Shown: positions 8,591 through 17,515, counted from the stretch's first letter. The stretch is 64,000 nucleotides of DNA from Mycobacterium triplex (GCF_000689255.1 NZ_HG964446.1:4868152-4932151); one strand, 5' to 3'. A program made the numbers and translations. The notes: generated from the sequence alone by a model not told the origin.

Positions 8591-8653
8591 GACGAGTCAC
8601 TCCTTACGGTCGGGCCGCCAGGCCGATCCGGTGATGGCAAAACTAGCCCAGAA

Positions 8654-8685
8654 TGAACCTACTTTCAATAGTGAACTTGCATTCA
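8654..8685. promoter_or_regulatory. Double-palindrome operator, site B
   Basis: TGAACCTACTTTCA and TGAACTTGCATTCA separated by 4 bp, the same TGAA-N6-TTCA pair as sites A and C. It lies 63 bp upstream of the two-gene membrane-protein unit that starts at 8590. The order and spacing match the other two sites exactly, which makes coincidence unlikely. Confidence 0.7.
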
Positions 8686-8783
8686 AAACAGGTGCCGCTG
8701 CTCCGAATGAGGTGTGGGTAGATCCGAAATCCCTTGTGGTATGCGGGCACTCGATAGCCGATTGGCCAACGGTGACCGGCCGG

Positions 8784-9389
8784 TTACGGCAGTTTTCGGC
8801 GGGCGATCTCTCGCGCGGAGGCCGGGTCGACGCCGAACCCACGCAGCATCATCTCCGCGCCGCGCGACTCGGTCTTCGGGCCCGACGGGATCCGGTCGGC
8901 CAAAATCGCCCGCATGGCGGCCAATGCGGCACCCACGATCGAGGTGAGCGCGAGGTCGAGATCGTCGATCGCGAATCGGCCCGATGACCGGCCGCGCGAC
9001 AGCGTCTCCATCGCCCAGGGCGCCACCGCGCTCTCGAAGATCGCATTGACTCGGTCGAGTTCGACCAGCACCCGCGCCAACTCAGGCTCGTCCCGGCTGA
9101 ACCGAATGAAGCGCCGATAGGACACCGCCGCCGCCTCGGCCGGGTCGGCGAACTCGAGCGCATCCGCACCGATGCTCGCCGCCAGGCCGGCGAGCACTTC
9201 GGCCACGACCGCCTCAATCAGCGCGTCCTTGGACGGAAAGTAGGTGTAAAAGGTGCCGAAACCCAGGTCGGCGTGATCGGTGACGTCGCCAATGCGCAGG
9301 TCTGCCACACCGTTCTCGGCAATCAGCCGGTGGGCGGCGTTCAGCAGCCGTTGCCGGGCTTCGGCCTTGCGGCGATCGCGGCGTCCCAT
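8784..9389 (-). CDS. TetR family regulator
   Basis: A regulator of about 201 residues with a standard TetR DNA-binding domain at the N-terminus (ARQRLLNAAHRLIAENG, then DLRIGDVTDHADLGFGTFYTYFPSKDALIEAV). Its recognition helix and overall length are close to those of the TetR protein at 14424 (VALGSFYNYFQSKEELLEAV), so the two are probably paralogues with different operators. ATG 9389 gives a compact N-terminus; ATG 9434 and GTG 9410 are alternatives. It is divergent from the CrtI-like FAD enzyme at 9481, and the gap carries small palindromes (GATCATGATC at 9429-9438, GATTTTGCAATC at 9447-9458) that may be its binding site. Confidence 0.85.
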   Translation of the reverse strand: MGRRDRRKAEARQRLLNAAHRLIAENGVADLRIGDVTDHADLGFGTFYTYFPSKDALIEAVVAEVLAGLAASIGADALEFADPAEAAAVSYRRFIRFSRDEPELARVLVELDRVNAIFESAVAPWAMETLSRGRSSGRFAIDDLDLALTSIVGAALAAMRAILADRIPSGPKTESRGAEMMLRGFGVDPASAREIARRKLP

Positions 9390-9480
9390 CGGGGCAGCGG
9401 GAAGTGTCACGAGAGCAGTATCGCATTCGATCATGATCTCAATCTTGATTTTGCAATCGAGTTCGATCAGGATCACAGTT

Positions 9481-11079
9481 ATGACGCAAGACACCCTGCC
9501 CACCGAAGCCGACTACCTGATCATCGGAGCAGGACACAACGGGTTGACCGCGGCGTGCTACCTGGCCCGTGCCGGGCATAGCGTGGCCGTGCTCGAAGCA
9601 TCGCCCACCGTCGGCGGTATGACCTCCACCAACGCCACGCTGTCCAAGGCCCCCGGCCACTACTTCAACGAGGGCGCAATCCAGCTGACCGGAATCTTCC
9701 GGGTCTCGGGAGTCGCCGAGGAACTCGAACTGCAGAAGTACGGACTGCGGCAGATCTCGGTGGATCCCGCGCACGTGCAGTTGGCCCCGGACGGAAGCTC
9801 CCTGGCGATCTGGAAGGACGCCAGCCGCACCGCGGACGAGCTGCGCCGCTTCTCGCCCAAGGATGCTCGAGCCTGGCTGGACATGGCCAACGCGTTGGCT
9901 CCGATCATGGACGTGGTCGTTGCCTATATGAAGTCGCACCCGCTGCGGCCGTTCAACCGCGAGATGGCCGGCTCGCTATTCGGCGCCGCCCGCCACCTGA
10001 AACAAGTGGTGGGACTGCGGAACATGCTGACCGCGTCGCACACCGAGTTCCTCGAGGAGACGTTCGAAACCGAGTTGCCCAAGGGCGCGCTGGCAGCCAT
10101 GGCCGCGTTCTCCCAGATGCGCCTGGACATGACCGCCTGGGCGATGATCTATCTCGGTGTCGTGCAAAAGGTTTCGAACGCGATGCCGGTCGGCGGCACC
10201 GGCGCGCTACCCGCCGCCCTGCACCGTTGTCTGACCGCGCACGGCGGCACCGTGCACACCGACCGCCGGGTGGAGCAGCTCGTCGTCTCCAACGACCGGG
10301 TCACGGGCGTCCGCCTCGAATCCGGCCAATTCGTCGGAGCCCGTATCGGTGTCCTGACTACCTGCAACCCCGTCGTGACGCTCAACGAGCTGCTGCCGCC
10401 GGGCACGCTGGACACCAAACTGACGGCGCGCGCCAAGGACATCCCGATCCGCAAGACACACGCGACGTCGCTCAAGATCAACGTCGCCCTCGAGGGCCGC
10501 GTCACGATGAAGAAGCACGAGGACTGGCGCGGCGACGGTCTGGACCTGCGCAAGTACCTGATTGCGTGGCACACCCTGAAGGAACAGGACGACGCCTGGA
10601 ACGCCGTGGTTCGCGGTCAGTGGCCGGACCCGGTTCCGGTGAGCTGCGCCATCATCCCCACCGCGGTGGATCCCACCCAGGCGCCCGACGGGCGTGACAA
10701 CCTGTGGCTGTGGTCGGGCGTTATCCCGGTGACACCCGAGGAGCCATGGGACGATGTGCGCGACAAGGTCGGCGACGCCGTATTGCGGGATTCCGCACAG
10801 TATTACGGCGGACTGGACAAACTCGAGATCGATCGGGCGGTGCTCGGAGGGCCCGATCTCGAAGCGAGATTCAATGCCCCGGCGGGCAATGTCTACCACG
10901 TCGACCCACTGATCTCACGGTTCGGGCCGCTGAAGCCCGCGGCCGGGCTGGCCGGCTATCGCACGCCGGTGAAGGGCCTCTACCTCAGCGGAGCGGGTAC
11001 TCACCCGGTCGGCGGGGTGTGCGCACTGCCCGGCAAGCTCGCCGCCCAGACCGCCATGCGCGACCAGAAGAAGCGCTGA
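9481..11079 (+). CDS. CrtI/phytoene-desaturase-like FAD oxidoreductase
   Basis: A 532-residue protein of the carotenoid/retinoid oxidoreductase group. The N-terminal FAD site reads YLIIGAGHNGLTAACYLARAGHSVAVLEASPTVGG, split here at the usual acidic residue. The C-terminus has the conserved LYLSGAGTHPVGGVCALPG segment that closes the FAD site in this group. Its length fits the family. Many such proteins in mycobacteria desaturate or isomerise unknown lipids; no carotenoid genes accompany it here. It is transcribed away from the TetR gene at 8784, its probable regulator. It ends before a strong hairpin at 11103-11162. The substrate is unknown. Confidence 0.8.
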   Translation: MTQDTLPTEADYLIIGAGHNGLTAACYLARAGHSVAVLEASPTVGGMTSTNATLSKAPGHYFNEGAIQLTGIFRVSGVAEELELQKYGLRQISVDPAHVQLAPDGSSLAIWKDASRTADELRRFSPKDARAWLDMANALAPIMDVVVAYMKSHPLRPFNREMAGSLFGAARHLKQVVGLRNMLTASHTEFLEETFETELPKGALAAMAAFSQMRLDMTAWAMIYLGVVQKVSNAMPVGGTGALPAALHRCLTAHGGTVHTDRRVEQLVVSNDRVTGVRLESGQFVGARIGVLTTCNPVVTLNELLPPGTLDTKLTARAKDIPIRKTHATSLKINVALEGRVTMKKHEDWRGDGLDLRKYLIAWHTLKEQDDAWNAVVRGQWPDPVPVSCAIIPTAVDPTQAPDGRDNLWLWSGVIPVTPEEPWDDVRDKVGDAVLRDSAQYYGGLDKLEIDRAVLGGPDLEARFNAPAGNVYHVDPLISRFGPLKPAAGLAGYRTPVKGLYLSGAGTHPVGGVCALPGKLAAQTAMRDQKKR

Positions 11080-11102
11080 CGCCATCCCAGGCGTGACCGC
11101 GC

Positions 11103-11162
11103 CGCGAGCGTAAGCGCACGGCGAACTTCCGCGCGATTTCTCGCCATGCGCTTACGCTCGCG
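11103..11162. terminator. Bidirectional hairpin between convergent genes
   Basis: CGCGAGCGTAAGCGCA (11103-11118) and its exact reverse complement (11147-11162) enclose 28 bases, giving a 16-bp perfect stem. It sits in the 86-bp gap between the convergent stops at 11079 and 11166, where a two-way terminator would be expected. No U-tract follows, as is common in mycobacteria. The sequence could also be a dispersed intergenic repeat. Confidence 0.6.
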
Positions 11163-11165
11163 CGG

Positions 11166-12422
11166 TTACTCGAACGGAATCGCGAAGTACTCTTGGTACC
11201 GCGCGAATGCGATCCGGTCGCGAGAGTTCATCTCATCACTGCCGAGGTTGATCTTGTGCACCGGACGCGCACCCCTGGGGTTGGCGTCGACGTAACGTTG
11301 CATCTCCGCGCGGCCCGCCTCGGTCAGCTCGAGCCCGAACGCACCGTACATCGCCGCGATCGCCGCGATCGGATCGTCGACCAGGTCGGCGTACAGCATG
11401 TGATACAGGCGGTCTTTGGGGATGGCGCCGGAATCGATCTGATCGATGACGGCATTGAAACGCGTTGCCGAGAGGTTGGCGTCGGTGACGTAGTCAAACG
11501 CACCGAACTGGAACGGATAGTCCGTCCGCCCCCATTGCACGGTCCCGAGCAAGCTGACCGCCGATGCCAACGCCCGAGTCGGATCACGATGGGGCCAAAC
11601 GAATCGGGCGTCGGGGTAGACCTCCAGCATCGCGGGAATGCGGTCAAGGTGCATGGGGTCCTTGAGGATCCAGTGCTTCCGCGGATTGCGCCACTGCAGC
11701 AGCTTGAGGACCCGCTTGTGATACGCCAACCCAATCCGTACATCCTGACCGGCCAACCAGGCCTGGTAACTGGGTACCTGGCCGAGGCTGTCAAACCATG
11801 TGGAAGAGCGAAACCCAAATCCGAGAATCTGGCAGCACTCCATGGGCAGCCGGCCCGCGAACTCGTGCATGGACGCGATCGTCGGCGTAACCCGGTTCCA
11901 TTGGTCTATCAGAAAGTGTCCGCGCTCGATTCGCGGATCGGTCTCATAGGTGGCCGCCTCCGGTGGCGGACACGGGAAGATGATCTCCCAGTGTTTCGGC
12001 GCACAGTTGTCCGGATGACGGTCGAGGATATTGACCAGCATCGTCGTTCCCGAGCGACCCTGTCCGATGACAAAGATGGGCTCGCTGATCACTTCTTCAT
12101 CGATTTCGGGGTGCCGGGTGTACCAATCCTCGATCTGCAACCGTCCCTCGAGCAACTGCAACAACTCGGAGCGGGTGCGCAGCCTGCCCATTAGGTTGAG
12201 GTTGGCCTCCTCTTCCATCGACCTGCACAAGATCTCGAAGGGCTCGCGCCAGTGTTCATCGCCGAAGTCGGCGAGACCCGTGGTTCGTTGGGCCGCGGAG
12301 ATCAACGACTCGGGATCAAGCGGGACAACACCTTTGATGTTCATGTGCGCACCCTCTTCGTTGATGCGCTGAACCCACTCGGGGCGTGCCGGTGGCTCCC
12401 ATTGCGTGGTGCGTTCGCTCAT
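11166..12422 (-). CDS. Sulfotransferase family protein
   Basis: A 418-residue PAPS-dependent sulfotransferase-like enzyme. The 5'-phosphosulfate-binding loop is clear at about residues 115-130 (PIFVIGQGRSGTTMLVNIL), and the 3'-phosphate-binding part is seen around DARFVWPHRDPTRALASAVSL. These features fit the bacterial sulfotransferase group common in mycobacteria, many of which modify lipids or sterol-like alcohols. The start ATG at 12422 overlaps the stop of the upstream gene by 4 bp (ATGA), so both are made together. The acceptor substrate is unknown. Confidence 0.8.
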   Translation of the reverse strand: MSERTTQWEPPARPEWVQRINEEGAHMNIKGVVPLDPESLISAAQRTTGLADFGDEHWREPFEILCRSMEEEANLNLMGRLRTRSELLQLLEGRLQIEDWYTRHPEIDEEVISEPIFVIGQGRSGTTMLVNILDRHPDNCAPKHWEIIFPCPPPEAATYETDPRIERGHFLIDQWNRVTPTIASMHEFAGRLPMECCQILGFGFRSSTWFDSLGQVPSYQAWLAGQDVRIGLAYHKRVLKLLQWRNPRKHWILKDPMHLDRIPAMLEVYPDARFVWPHRDPTRALASAVSLLGTVQWGRTDYPFQFGAFDYVTDANLSATRFNAVIDQIDSGAIPKDRLYHMLYADLVDDPIAAIAAMYGAFGLELTEAGRAEMQRYVDANPRGARPVHKINLGSDEMNSRDRIAFARYQEYFAIPFE

Positions 12423-13687
12423 GATGTTGCTCCGTCCGTGAAGCGCAGCAGGAAGGTCTCCCGACGCTCGCGTAATTGCTCGGCTCGTTGTTCGGGCGTC
12501 ACGCGTGGGATGTCGCCGGGCAGCGCGGATTCCAGGTCCGCTAGCGGGACAAGCCAGCCGTCTGCGGTGGGCTCGGGCCCGCCGCGCATACCCTGCCAGC
12601 GGTTGACCACCAGCAGATGGGAGTAGCCGCAGGGATCCAGCCAGTTGGCTACTCCTGGATCTTCTTGAGCGACAACATAAGTGACCGAGCCGTCCGGATT
12701 AGGCACCGATTGCCCGTTGTTCAGGCAGCTCTGCCGCTCCCAATAGTCGATGGTGCGAAACCAGTAGTCGTGCAGCACGATGTTGCGATACGGCGCGTCA
12801 CCGGGGCCGATGGTAAAGACGAAGGCATGCGATTCGTCGACCAGCAGGCGCGCGAACATGATTGTCTGCGAGACAAGCCCGCCGACCCGGCCGGTGTTGA
12901 ACAACGGGGACACGGTATTGGGTTCCATGCCCGCATAGATGCTGAGGAACCAGTACATGGGCGGTACGTCCTCGACCATCATCGATGCTGCACGGGCGGC
13001 CACCTGTGCCTCGGTCCACTGCGGCGCACTCGGGGCGTCGAGCCTGCGGACGGTCCAGCTGCTGGGCACCTGGCGCCAGTCGGATCGGCACTCCCGATTG
13101 AATAGGTACAAAGCGCCCGGCGGAACTTGTACGTGGTTGGGATCGCCATTCGCCGGTTCAGGCCCAACAGTCAACCGGTAGCGGCCGTCGTCGCCAACCT
13201 TGATGCTCAATAGGTCCAGGCTGCCCAATGTCATTGTGATTGACGGATTTCCGATGACGGTCAAAGGAATGTCGGCCGGAACCGGGTCGAAACGTTGGCC
13301 CTCGATTTCATAGTGCGCGCCATAACTCACCGGAACCAACACGTAGTGCTGGTCGGGTCCATCACCCCCCGAGCCGCGTGACCCGGGCACTTTCGTGCCG
13401 AACCACTCATGGGGCGGGCAATAGTGCATCCCCAACACGATCGGGTAGTTGGCATCGCCGGCCGCCGCTTTGAGGCAGTAGTTGAACGCGAATTCCTCGA
13501 TCAGTTCGTCGAACCGGGGTCCCCAAGCCTCCTGCGGAGCCGACCGCCCGGCGAGCGTCTTCCAGCGCATCGCGACGAGCTCGCGAGCTTGCATTACCGC
13601 ACTAGATTCCAACGCGCGCATGGCAAGTGCTTCGCCGTCGCGTTGTTCGGCGGTGGCCAGTGGGTTGCCTACGGACGTTGGGATCAT
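12419..13687 (-). CDS. Conserved protein, possibly DUF1214-type
   Basis: A 422-residue soluble protein without signal peptide. It has a short helical N-terminus, a beta-rich middle (residues about 100-200, with VPVSYGAHYEIEGQRFDP and PPGALYLFNRECRSDW) and a C-terminal segment YVVAQEDPGVANWLDPCGYSHLLVVNRWQG. That tail resembles the DUF1214 pattern in which a Trp-Leu-Pro/Asp stretch precedes a 'RWYG'-like strand. Proteins of this sort are often encoded next to sulfotransferases in mycobacteria, and here the two genes overlap by 4 bp. The ATG at 13687 is divergent from a TetR gene at 13750. Function is unknown; the DUF assignment is moderate. Confidence 0.5.
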   Translation of the reverse strand: MIPTSVGNPLATAEQRDGEALAMRALESSAVMQARELVAMRWKTLAGRSAPQEAWGPRFDELIEEFAFNYCLKAAAGDANYPIVLGMHYCPPHEWFGTKVPGSRGSGGDGPDQHYVLVPVSYGAHYEIEGQRFDPVPADIPLTVIGNPSITMTLGSLDLLSIKVGDDGRYRLTVGPEPANGDPNHVQVPPGALYLFNRECRSDWRQVPSSWTVRRLDAPSAPQWTEAQVAARAASMMVEDVPPMYWFLSIYAGMEPNTVSPLFNTGRVGGLVSQTIMFARLLVDESHAFVFTIGPGDAPYRNIVLHDYWFRTIDYWERQSCLNNGQSVPNPDGSVTYVVAQEDPGVANWLDPCGYSHLLVVNRWQGMRGGPEPTADGWLVPLADLESALPGDIPRVTPEQRAEQLRERRETFLLRFTDGATS

Positions 13688-13749
13688 AGCTGCCCACCTT
13701 AAACTTTAAAGAGACACAATGTCCATTAATTCATCAAGAAGGATAAAAT

Positions 13750-14379
13750 TTGCGAGTGCCAACACGCAAGGTTCCCAGCGGCCGGACCCGCCGCAACGGT
13801 GTTACCCGGGACGTCATCGACGCGACCGTGCGCTGCCTGTCAGCCGGGGAGAGCGTCACCAGCCTGGGCGTCCAACGGATCTGCGAGGAGGCCGGTGTCG
13901 CGCGCTCGGCGTTCTACAAAAACTTCGCCGACAAGACCGACCTGTTGCGCAGGGTCGTCGCCGACGCGACCGCCGACCTGTTCGATACGGCGTGCGAATG
14001 GGCCGCGGGCACCGGTGGACGGGAATCCATGTTCGCCGCCCACCGGAACACGGTGCGGGTCTGGCGCGAACACGCTCCGCTTCTTCGCGCATACTTCGAA
14101 GCTGCCGCGTACCAACCGGACCTGGCCGCGATCTGGGACGACCGCATGAAGGCCGTCGTCGCCGTCATGAAAGAGCGGATCAGCAACGGGCAACGAGCGG
14201 GTTCGGTGCCCAAGGACCTCGATGCGCAGATGGTCGCAAATTTCATCGTTTATGGGTTCGAGCGGCTCACCGCCCAGCACATCGCCAGCATGCCTGCTTC
14301 GGCCGACAAGAAGTTCGCTCGGTCAATCTCGGAGGTCGGCTGGCGGCTGATTTACGGAACCGGTGAGGAGCATGAGTAG
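13750..14379 (+). CDS. TetR family regulator
   Basis: A 209-residue regulator with TetR helix-turn-helix at about residues 18-62 (DVIDATVRCLSAG, VQRICEEAGVARSAFYKNFADKTDLLRRVV). AGAAGG at 13736-13742 favours the TTG at 13750; the GTG at 13756 is the alternative. It is divergent from the DUF1214-like/sulfotransferase pair and separated by 62 bp that include an AT-rich palindromic stretch (CTTAAACTTTAAAG near 13698-13711). It therefore probably controls that pair and itself. Confidence 0.8.
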   Translation: MRVPTRKVPSGRTRRNGVTRDVIDATVRCLSAGESVTSLGVQRICEEAGVARSAFYKNFADKTDLLRRVVADATADLFDTACEWAAGTGGRESMFAAHRNTVRVWREHAPLLRAYFEAAAYQPDLAAIWDDRMKAVVAVMKERISNGQRAGSVPKDLDAQMVANFIVYGFERLTAQHIASMPASADKKFARSISEVGWRLIYGTGEEHE

Positions 14380-14423
14380 TCGGGAGTAGACGCGATGTCC
14401 CCCAGCTCGGTGACGCAGCGGGT

Positions 14424-15113
14424 CTAAGCCCGTTCTCCAGCGACCGCGGCGCTCACGATCGCTTCAGCCTCCCCGGGCGGCACCCCGAGTGACGCCAGCA
14501 CGTGGCGGGCGAAAGCCTCGTGCGCGTTCGCACCGTGGCGACCGTTGAGGATCTCCCGGATCAGCGAAAACGCGCCGCCGATCACCGCGGTGAGCAACAC
14601 CTCGATATCGGCGACAACGAAACGGCCACTTGCGATTCCGCGCTCGACGGCGATGCGCGCGGGGTTGTGGACGGCGTCGCCGAACAGGGCTTCGGAGTGT
14701 CCGATGTTGACGATCAGGCGGGCAAAGTCGGGTTCGTCGTAGGCAAGTCGAATGACGCGAAGGTTGGCCAGTGCCACGACCTCGGCCGGGTCGGTGTCGT
14801 CGTCGACATTGGTGATGATCGCCGACGTCAGGTCGGACAGGCTCTCGGTGATGACCGCCTCAAGGAGCTCCTCCTTGGACTGGAAGTAGTTGTAAAAGGA
14901 ACCCAGCGCGACGTCGGCCTGTTCGGTGATGTCCTGGATGCGCAGGCTGCCAACCCCTTTGGCGGCGATCAGCGTTCGGCCGGCGTCCAGCAGCAGGCGC
15001 CGGGTGCGTAGCCGCTGACGCTCGACGCGCGTCGCGGGCTTGGCCTCGGCCTCGGACTTCACCCCCGGATTATTACCGGATGAATTAAGGTTCACTCTTG
15101 AAATCATATTCAT
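14424..15113 (-). CDS. TetR family regulator, likely owner of the double-palindrome operator
   Basis: A 229-residue regulator. Its DNA-binding domain lies after a 35-residue leader (LRTRRLLLDAGRTLIAAKG, RIQDITEQADVALGSFYNYFQSKEELLEAV). From ATG 15113 the first codons overlap operator site C (15081-15112); a TAAACT hexamer 13 bp upstream could serve a leaderless message, which would put the operator just after the transcription start. A GTG at 15062 would leave the whole operator upstream, and I cannot decide between them. It is divergent from the operon at 15306-18268. Two further copies of the operator precede the AveC-like gene at 2044 and the membrane pair at 8590, making this protein the best candidate for a local regulon regulator. 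Confidence 0.8.
   Translation of the reverse strand: MNMISRVNLNSSGNNPGVKSEAEAKPATRVERQRLRTRRLLLDAGRTLIAAKGVGSLRIQDITEQADVALGSFYNYFQSKEELLEAVITESLSDLTSAIITNVDDDTDPAEVVALANLRVIRLAYDEPDFARLIVNIGHSEALFGDAVHNPARIAVERGIASGRFVVADIEVLLTAVIGGAFSLIREILNGRHGANAHEAFARHVLASLGVPPGEAEAIVSAAVAGERA
15081..15112. promoter_or_regulatory. Double-palindrome operator, site C
   Basis: TGAATTAAGGTTCA and TGAAATCATATTCA with a 4-bp spacer, matching sites A and B. It overlaps the first codons (or the leader) of the TetR gene at 14424-15113 and lies 193 bp before the plus-strand gene at 15306. Autoregulation by that TetR protein is the simplest reading. Confidence 0.7.
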
Positions 15114-15305
15114 CTGATGTTAGTTTAGCCGCACGGGGGTGAACTGGCTCACAGCTGACGGAGCGGCGATGGTGACGATGCTCGGTCACGGCGAGCCGAC
15201 GCACCCGGGTCCGGGGACGGTGCGGCAGGAGCCCAACGCGATGTCGGGATCTCCCGCGGCGCCGGCAATTTCCGAAACTATCGAGGCATAGGAGCAAAAG
15301 CGGGC

Positions 15306-16352
15306 ATGGCGCTGGCCACACATTCCGGAGACACCGATCTGCTGCTGCCGATGCCGGCGGATGGCGAACGGTGGGATCCGCATCTGATCCACACCCATTA
15401 CTTTGGCTTCAGCGTTCCCGAAGCGGCGATCGGCGCGTTCCTCTACGTGCGCTACCAGCCGGCGTTCCCGCTGTCGCAGGGCGGGGTTTGCATCTTCCAG
15501 GGCACCGACAACGTCGAACACACCGATATGGCTTTCCTCGATTACGAGGTCACGATGCCGTGGCCGCGAATCGAGGGCAACACGATCACGACCGACAACG
15601 GCCTGCGCATCGACTTCGTTGAACCGGGCCGGACCGCCCGGATCACCTACCGCAGCGGTGACGGAGCCACCTCGGTCGACGTCCTCGCCGAAGCCGTGAC
15701 CCCGTTGCTGGCCCGGGGCCATGTCATGCCGGGCGAGGAAGACCACCACGACGTGGCGCGCGAGCCGGGCGGCACCGAGCAGTTCATGCACATGACCGGC
15801 GAATTGGTGCTCGAGGGTACGACCTACCCGGTCGACTGCTACGCGCCACGCGACCGCTCGTGGCGCCAGATCCGGGTGGAACGCCGTGGCGCAGTGCCGG
15901 TTCCGCCCGTCGGCTGGTCTCCGATGTACTTCGGCCCCGATCTCATCTTCAACCAAATCAGTTTCGAGCCATTGGACACCGATCCCGCGTGGGCGGGGCT
16001 CTACGACGTCGGTGATCGCCCATCCCACCACTACGCCTGGATTCAGCGCGGTGAACAGACCCGCTCGATCAAATGGGTGCGCCGCAACGTCTTTGAATAT
16101 CACCCGCGCATCCATCTGCCCACCCGTCAAGAGATCACCGCCGAGGACGAGAACGGTGAGGTCTACCGATTCCAGGGTGAGGCCATTGCGTGTGCGTCGC
16201 TGCCGGCCTGGCCCAACACCTCGTTCCACGACAGCGTGTATCGCTGGACGGACGAACAGGGCCGAACCACTCATGCGACGTATCAAGAGATTTGGTTCGA
16301 CAAATATCAACAGATGATGAAGCGCCGGGCGTTGGCATCCGCGCACTCATAA
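15306..16352 (+). CDS. DUF7064/AttH-like lipocalin-type protein
   Basis: A 348-residue soluble protein. The motif YAPRDRSWRQIRVE (about residues 178-191) resembles the RDRTWG turn of the protein at 267 and of the DUF7064/AttH/CrtC-like double lipocalins. Many tryptophans and tyrosines lie in predicted beta-strands, as expected for a lipid- or terpenoid-binding barrel. The ATG at 15306 follows AGGAG at 14 bp, a loose spacing. It starts a three-gene operon with an APH-like kinase (43 bp later) and a six-helix membrane protein. Similar protein/kinase neighbours occur with acyl-CoA metabolism, but the substrate cannot be read. Confidence 0.55.
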   Translation: MALATHSGDTDLLLPMPADGERWDPHLIHTHYFGFSVPEAAIGAFLYVRYQPAFPLSQGGVCIFQGTDNVEHTDMAFLDYEVTMPWPRIEGNTITTDNGLRIDFVEPGRTARITYRSGDGATSVDVLAEAVTPLLARGHVMPGEEDHHDVAREPGGTEQFMHMTGELVLEGTTYPVDCYAPRDRSWRQIRVERRGAVPVPPVGWSPMYFGPDLIFNQISFEPLDTDPAWAGLYDVGDRPSHHYAWIQRGEQTRSIKWVRRNVFEYHPRIHLPTRQEITAEDENGEVYRFQGEAIACASLPAWPNTSFHDSVYRWTDEQGRTTHATYQEIWFDKYQQMMKRRALASAHS

Positions 16353-16394
16353 AGCATTGTCTCGCAGGCATATTGACTCAAAGAGGAGCAAGCG

Positions 16395-17513
16395 ATGGCC
16401 CTGAAGAACATCATCGACACCGAGCTGGCCGCCAAGCGGCTAGCTGATTGGCTGGCATCGAAACAGCCTGACACCCACGACGTAACCGTGACCGATGTGT
16501 CCGTGCCCGGCGCGGGCGGGCTCTCCAACGAGACAGTCCTGTTTACCGCGAATTGGCGCGACGCCGACGGGGAGCAGACCCGTGGCATGGTCGCCCGCGT
16601 GCAACCCGACGGCCCCGGCGTCTTTCCCGACTACGATCTGGCGAAGGAAGCCGCAGTCATCACGGCGCTTGCCAACCATTCGTCGGTGCCGGTGCCCCAG
16701 GTGTACTTCTTCGAAGACGATCCCGCAGTGTTCGGTGCGCCGTTTCTGGTGATGCAGCGGATCGACGGCCGTATCCCCGCCGACGACCCGCCGTTCACCG
16801 CGGCCGGCTGGGTGCTGGACCTGACACCGGACCAACGACGTCAGATGTGGCACAACAGCCTTGACGTGCTCGCGCAGATCCACAGCGTCGACTGGCGCGC
16901 CGTCGGGCTGGACTTCCTCGACACCCCCGAGAACCACAGCGGGCTGGACGCGGGTCTGGCTCAATGGCGACGCACGTTCGAGTGGGCCGCCGAGGGTGAG
17001 CCGAACCCGACCATCGAGGCGGCACTGCGCTGGCTGGACGAGAACCGTCCGGCCGACGATGAACCCAAGGTGCTGAATTGGGGCGATGCCCGGGTGGGCA
17101 ACATCATTTTCTCCGACGAGCTTGCCCCCGCAGGAGTGCTCGACTGGGAGATGTTGGTGCTGGCCACCCGCGAACAAGAGCTCGGCTGGTGGTTGTTCTT
17201 GATGCGCCACCACACCGAGGGTGTCGGCCTCCCACTGCCGGAAGGCATCCCCGACCACGCCGAGACCATCGACTACTACCAGCGGATCACGGGCCACACG
17301 GTGCGCAACCTCGACTACTACGAGGTCATGGCCGGCACCCGGCTGTCCATCCTGATGGTCCGCGCCGCGCACATGATGATCGGCGCGGGCCTGCTGCCAC
17401 CGGACTCCCCAATGGCACAGAGCAATCCGGCAAGCCAGCTGGTCGCGAAGCTGCTGGACCTCCCGGCGCCCACCGGGGCAACGACGAGCTTCATCGGGAA
17501 TCGAGGGCAGTAG
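16395..17513 (+). CDS. APH/ACAD10-like phosphotransferase
   Basis: A 372-residue protein of the aminoglycoside-phosphotransferase/choline-kinase fold. The nucleotide-binding N-lobe carries GAGGLSNETVLF, and the C-lobe carries LNWGDARVGNIIF followed by AGVLDWEMLVLA, the catalytic loop and metal-binding DxD/E. The usual catalytic His-Gly-Asp is here Trp-Gly-Asp, while the base Asp and the Asn are retained. Relatives fused to acyl-CoA dehydrogenases (ACAD10 type) phosphorylate hydroxyacyl-CoA, so a hydroxylated lipid or acyl-CoA is a reasonable but unproved substrate. GAGGAG precedes the ATG. Second gene of the operon that begins at 15306. Confidence 0.75.
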   Translation: MALKNIIDTELAAKRLADWLASKQPDTHDVTVTDVSVPGAGGLSNETVLFTANWRDADGEQTRGMVARVQPDGPGVFPDYDLAKEAAVITALANHSSVPVPQVYFFEDDPAVFGAPFLVMQRIDGRIPADDPPFTAAGWVLDLTPDQRRQMWHNSLDVLAQIHSVDWRAVGLDFLDTPENHSGLDAGLAQWRRTFEWAAEGEPNPTIEAALRWLDENRPADDEPKVLNWGDARVGNIIFSDELAPAGVLDWEMLVLATREQELGWWLFLMRHHTEGVGLPLPEGIPDHAETIDYYQRITGHTVRNLDYYEVMAGTRLSILMVRAAHMMIGAGLLPPDSPMAQSNPASQLVAKLLDLPAPTGATTSFIGNRGQ

Positions 17514-17515
17514 AT

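Noticed and set aside
9429..9458. Short palindromes GATCATGATC and GATTTTGCAATC as a further copy of the double-palindrome operator
   Set aside because: Neither the TGAA/TTCA halves nor the 4-bp spacing are present; they may belong to the TetR at 8784 but not to that regulon.
15186..16346. A 386-codon frame opposite the gene at 15306
   Set aside because: No recognisable motif; the plus-strand frame has the family motif, a start with ribosome site upstream and continues the operon.
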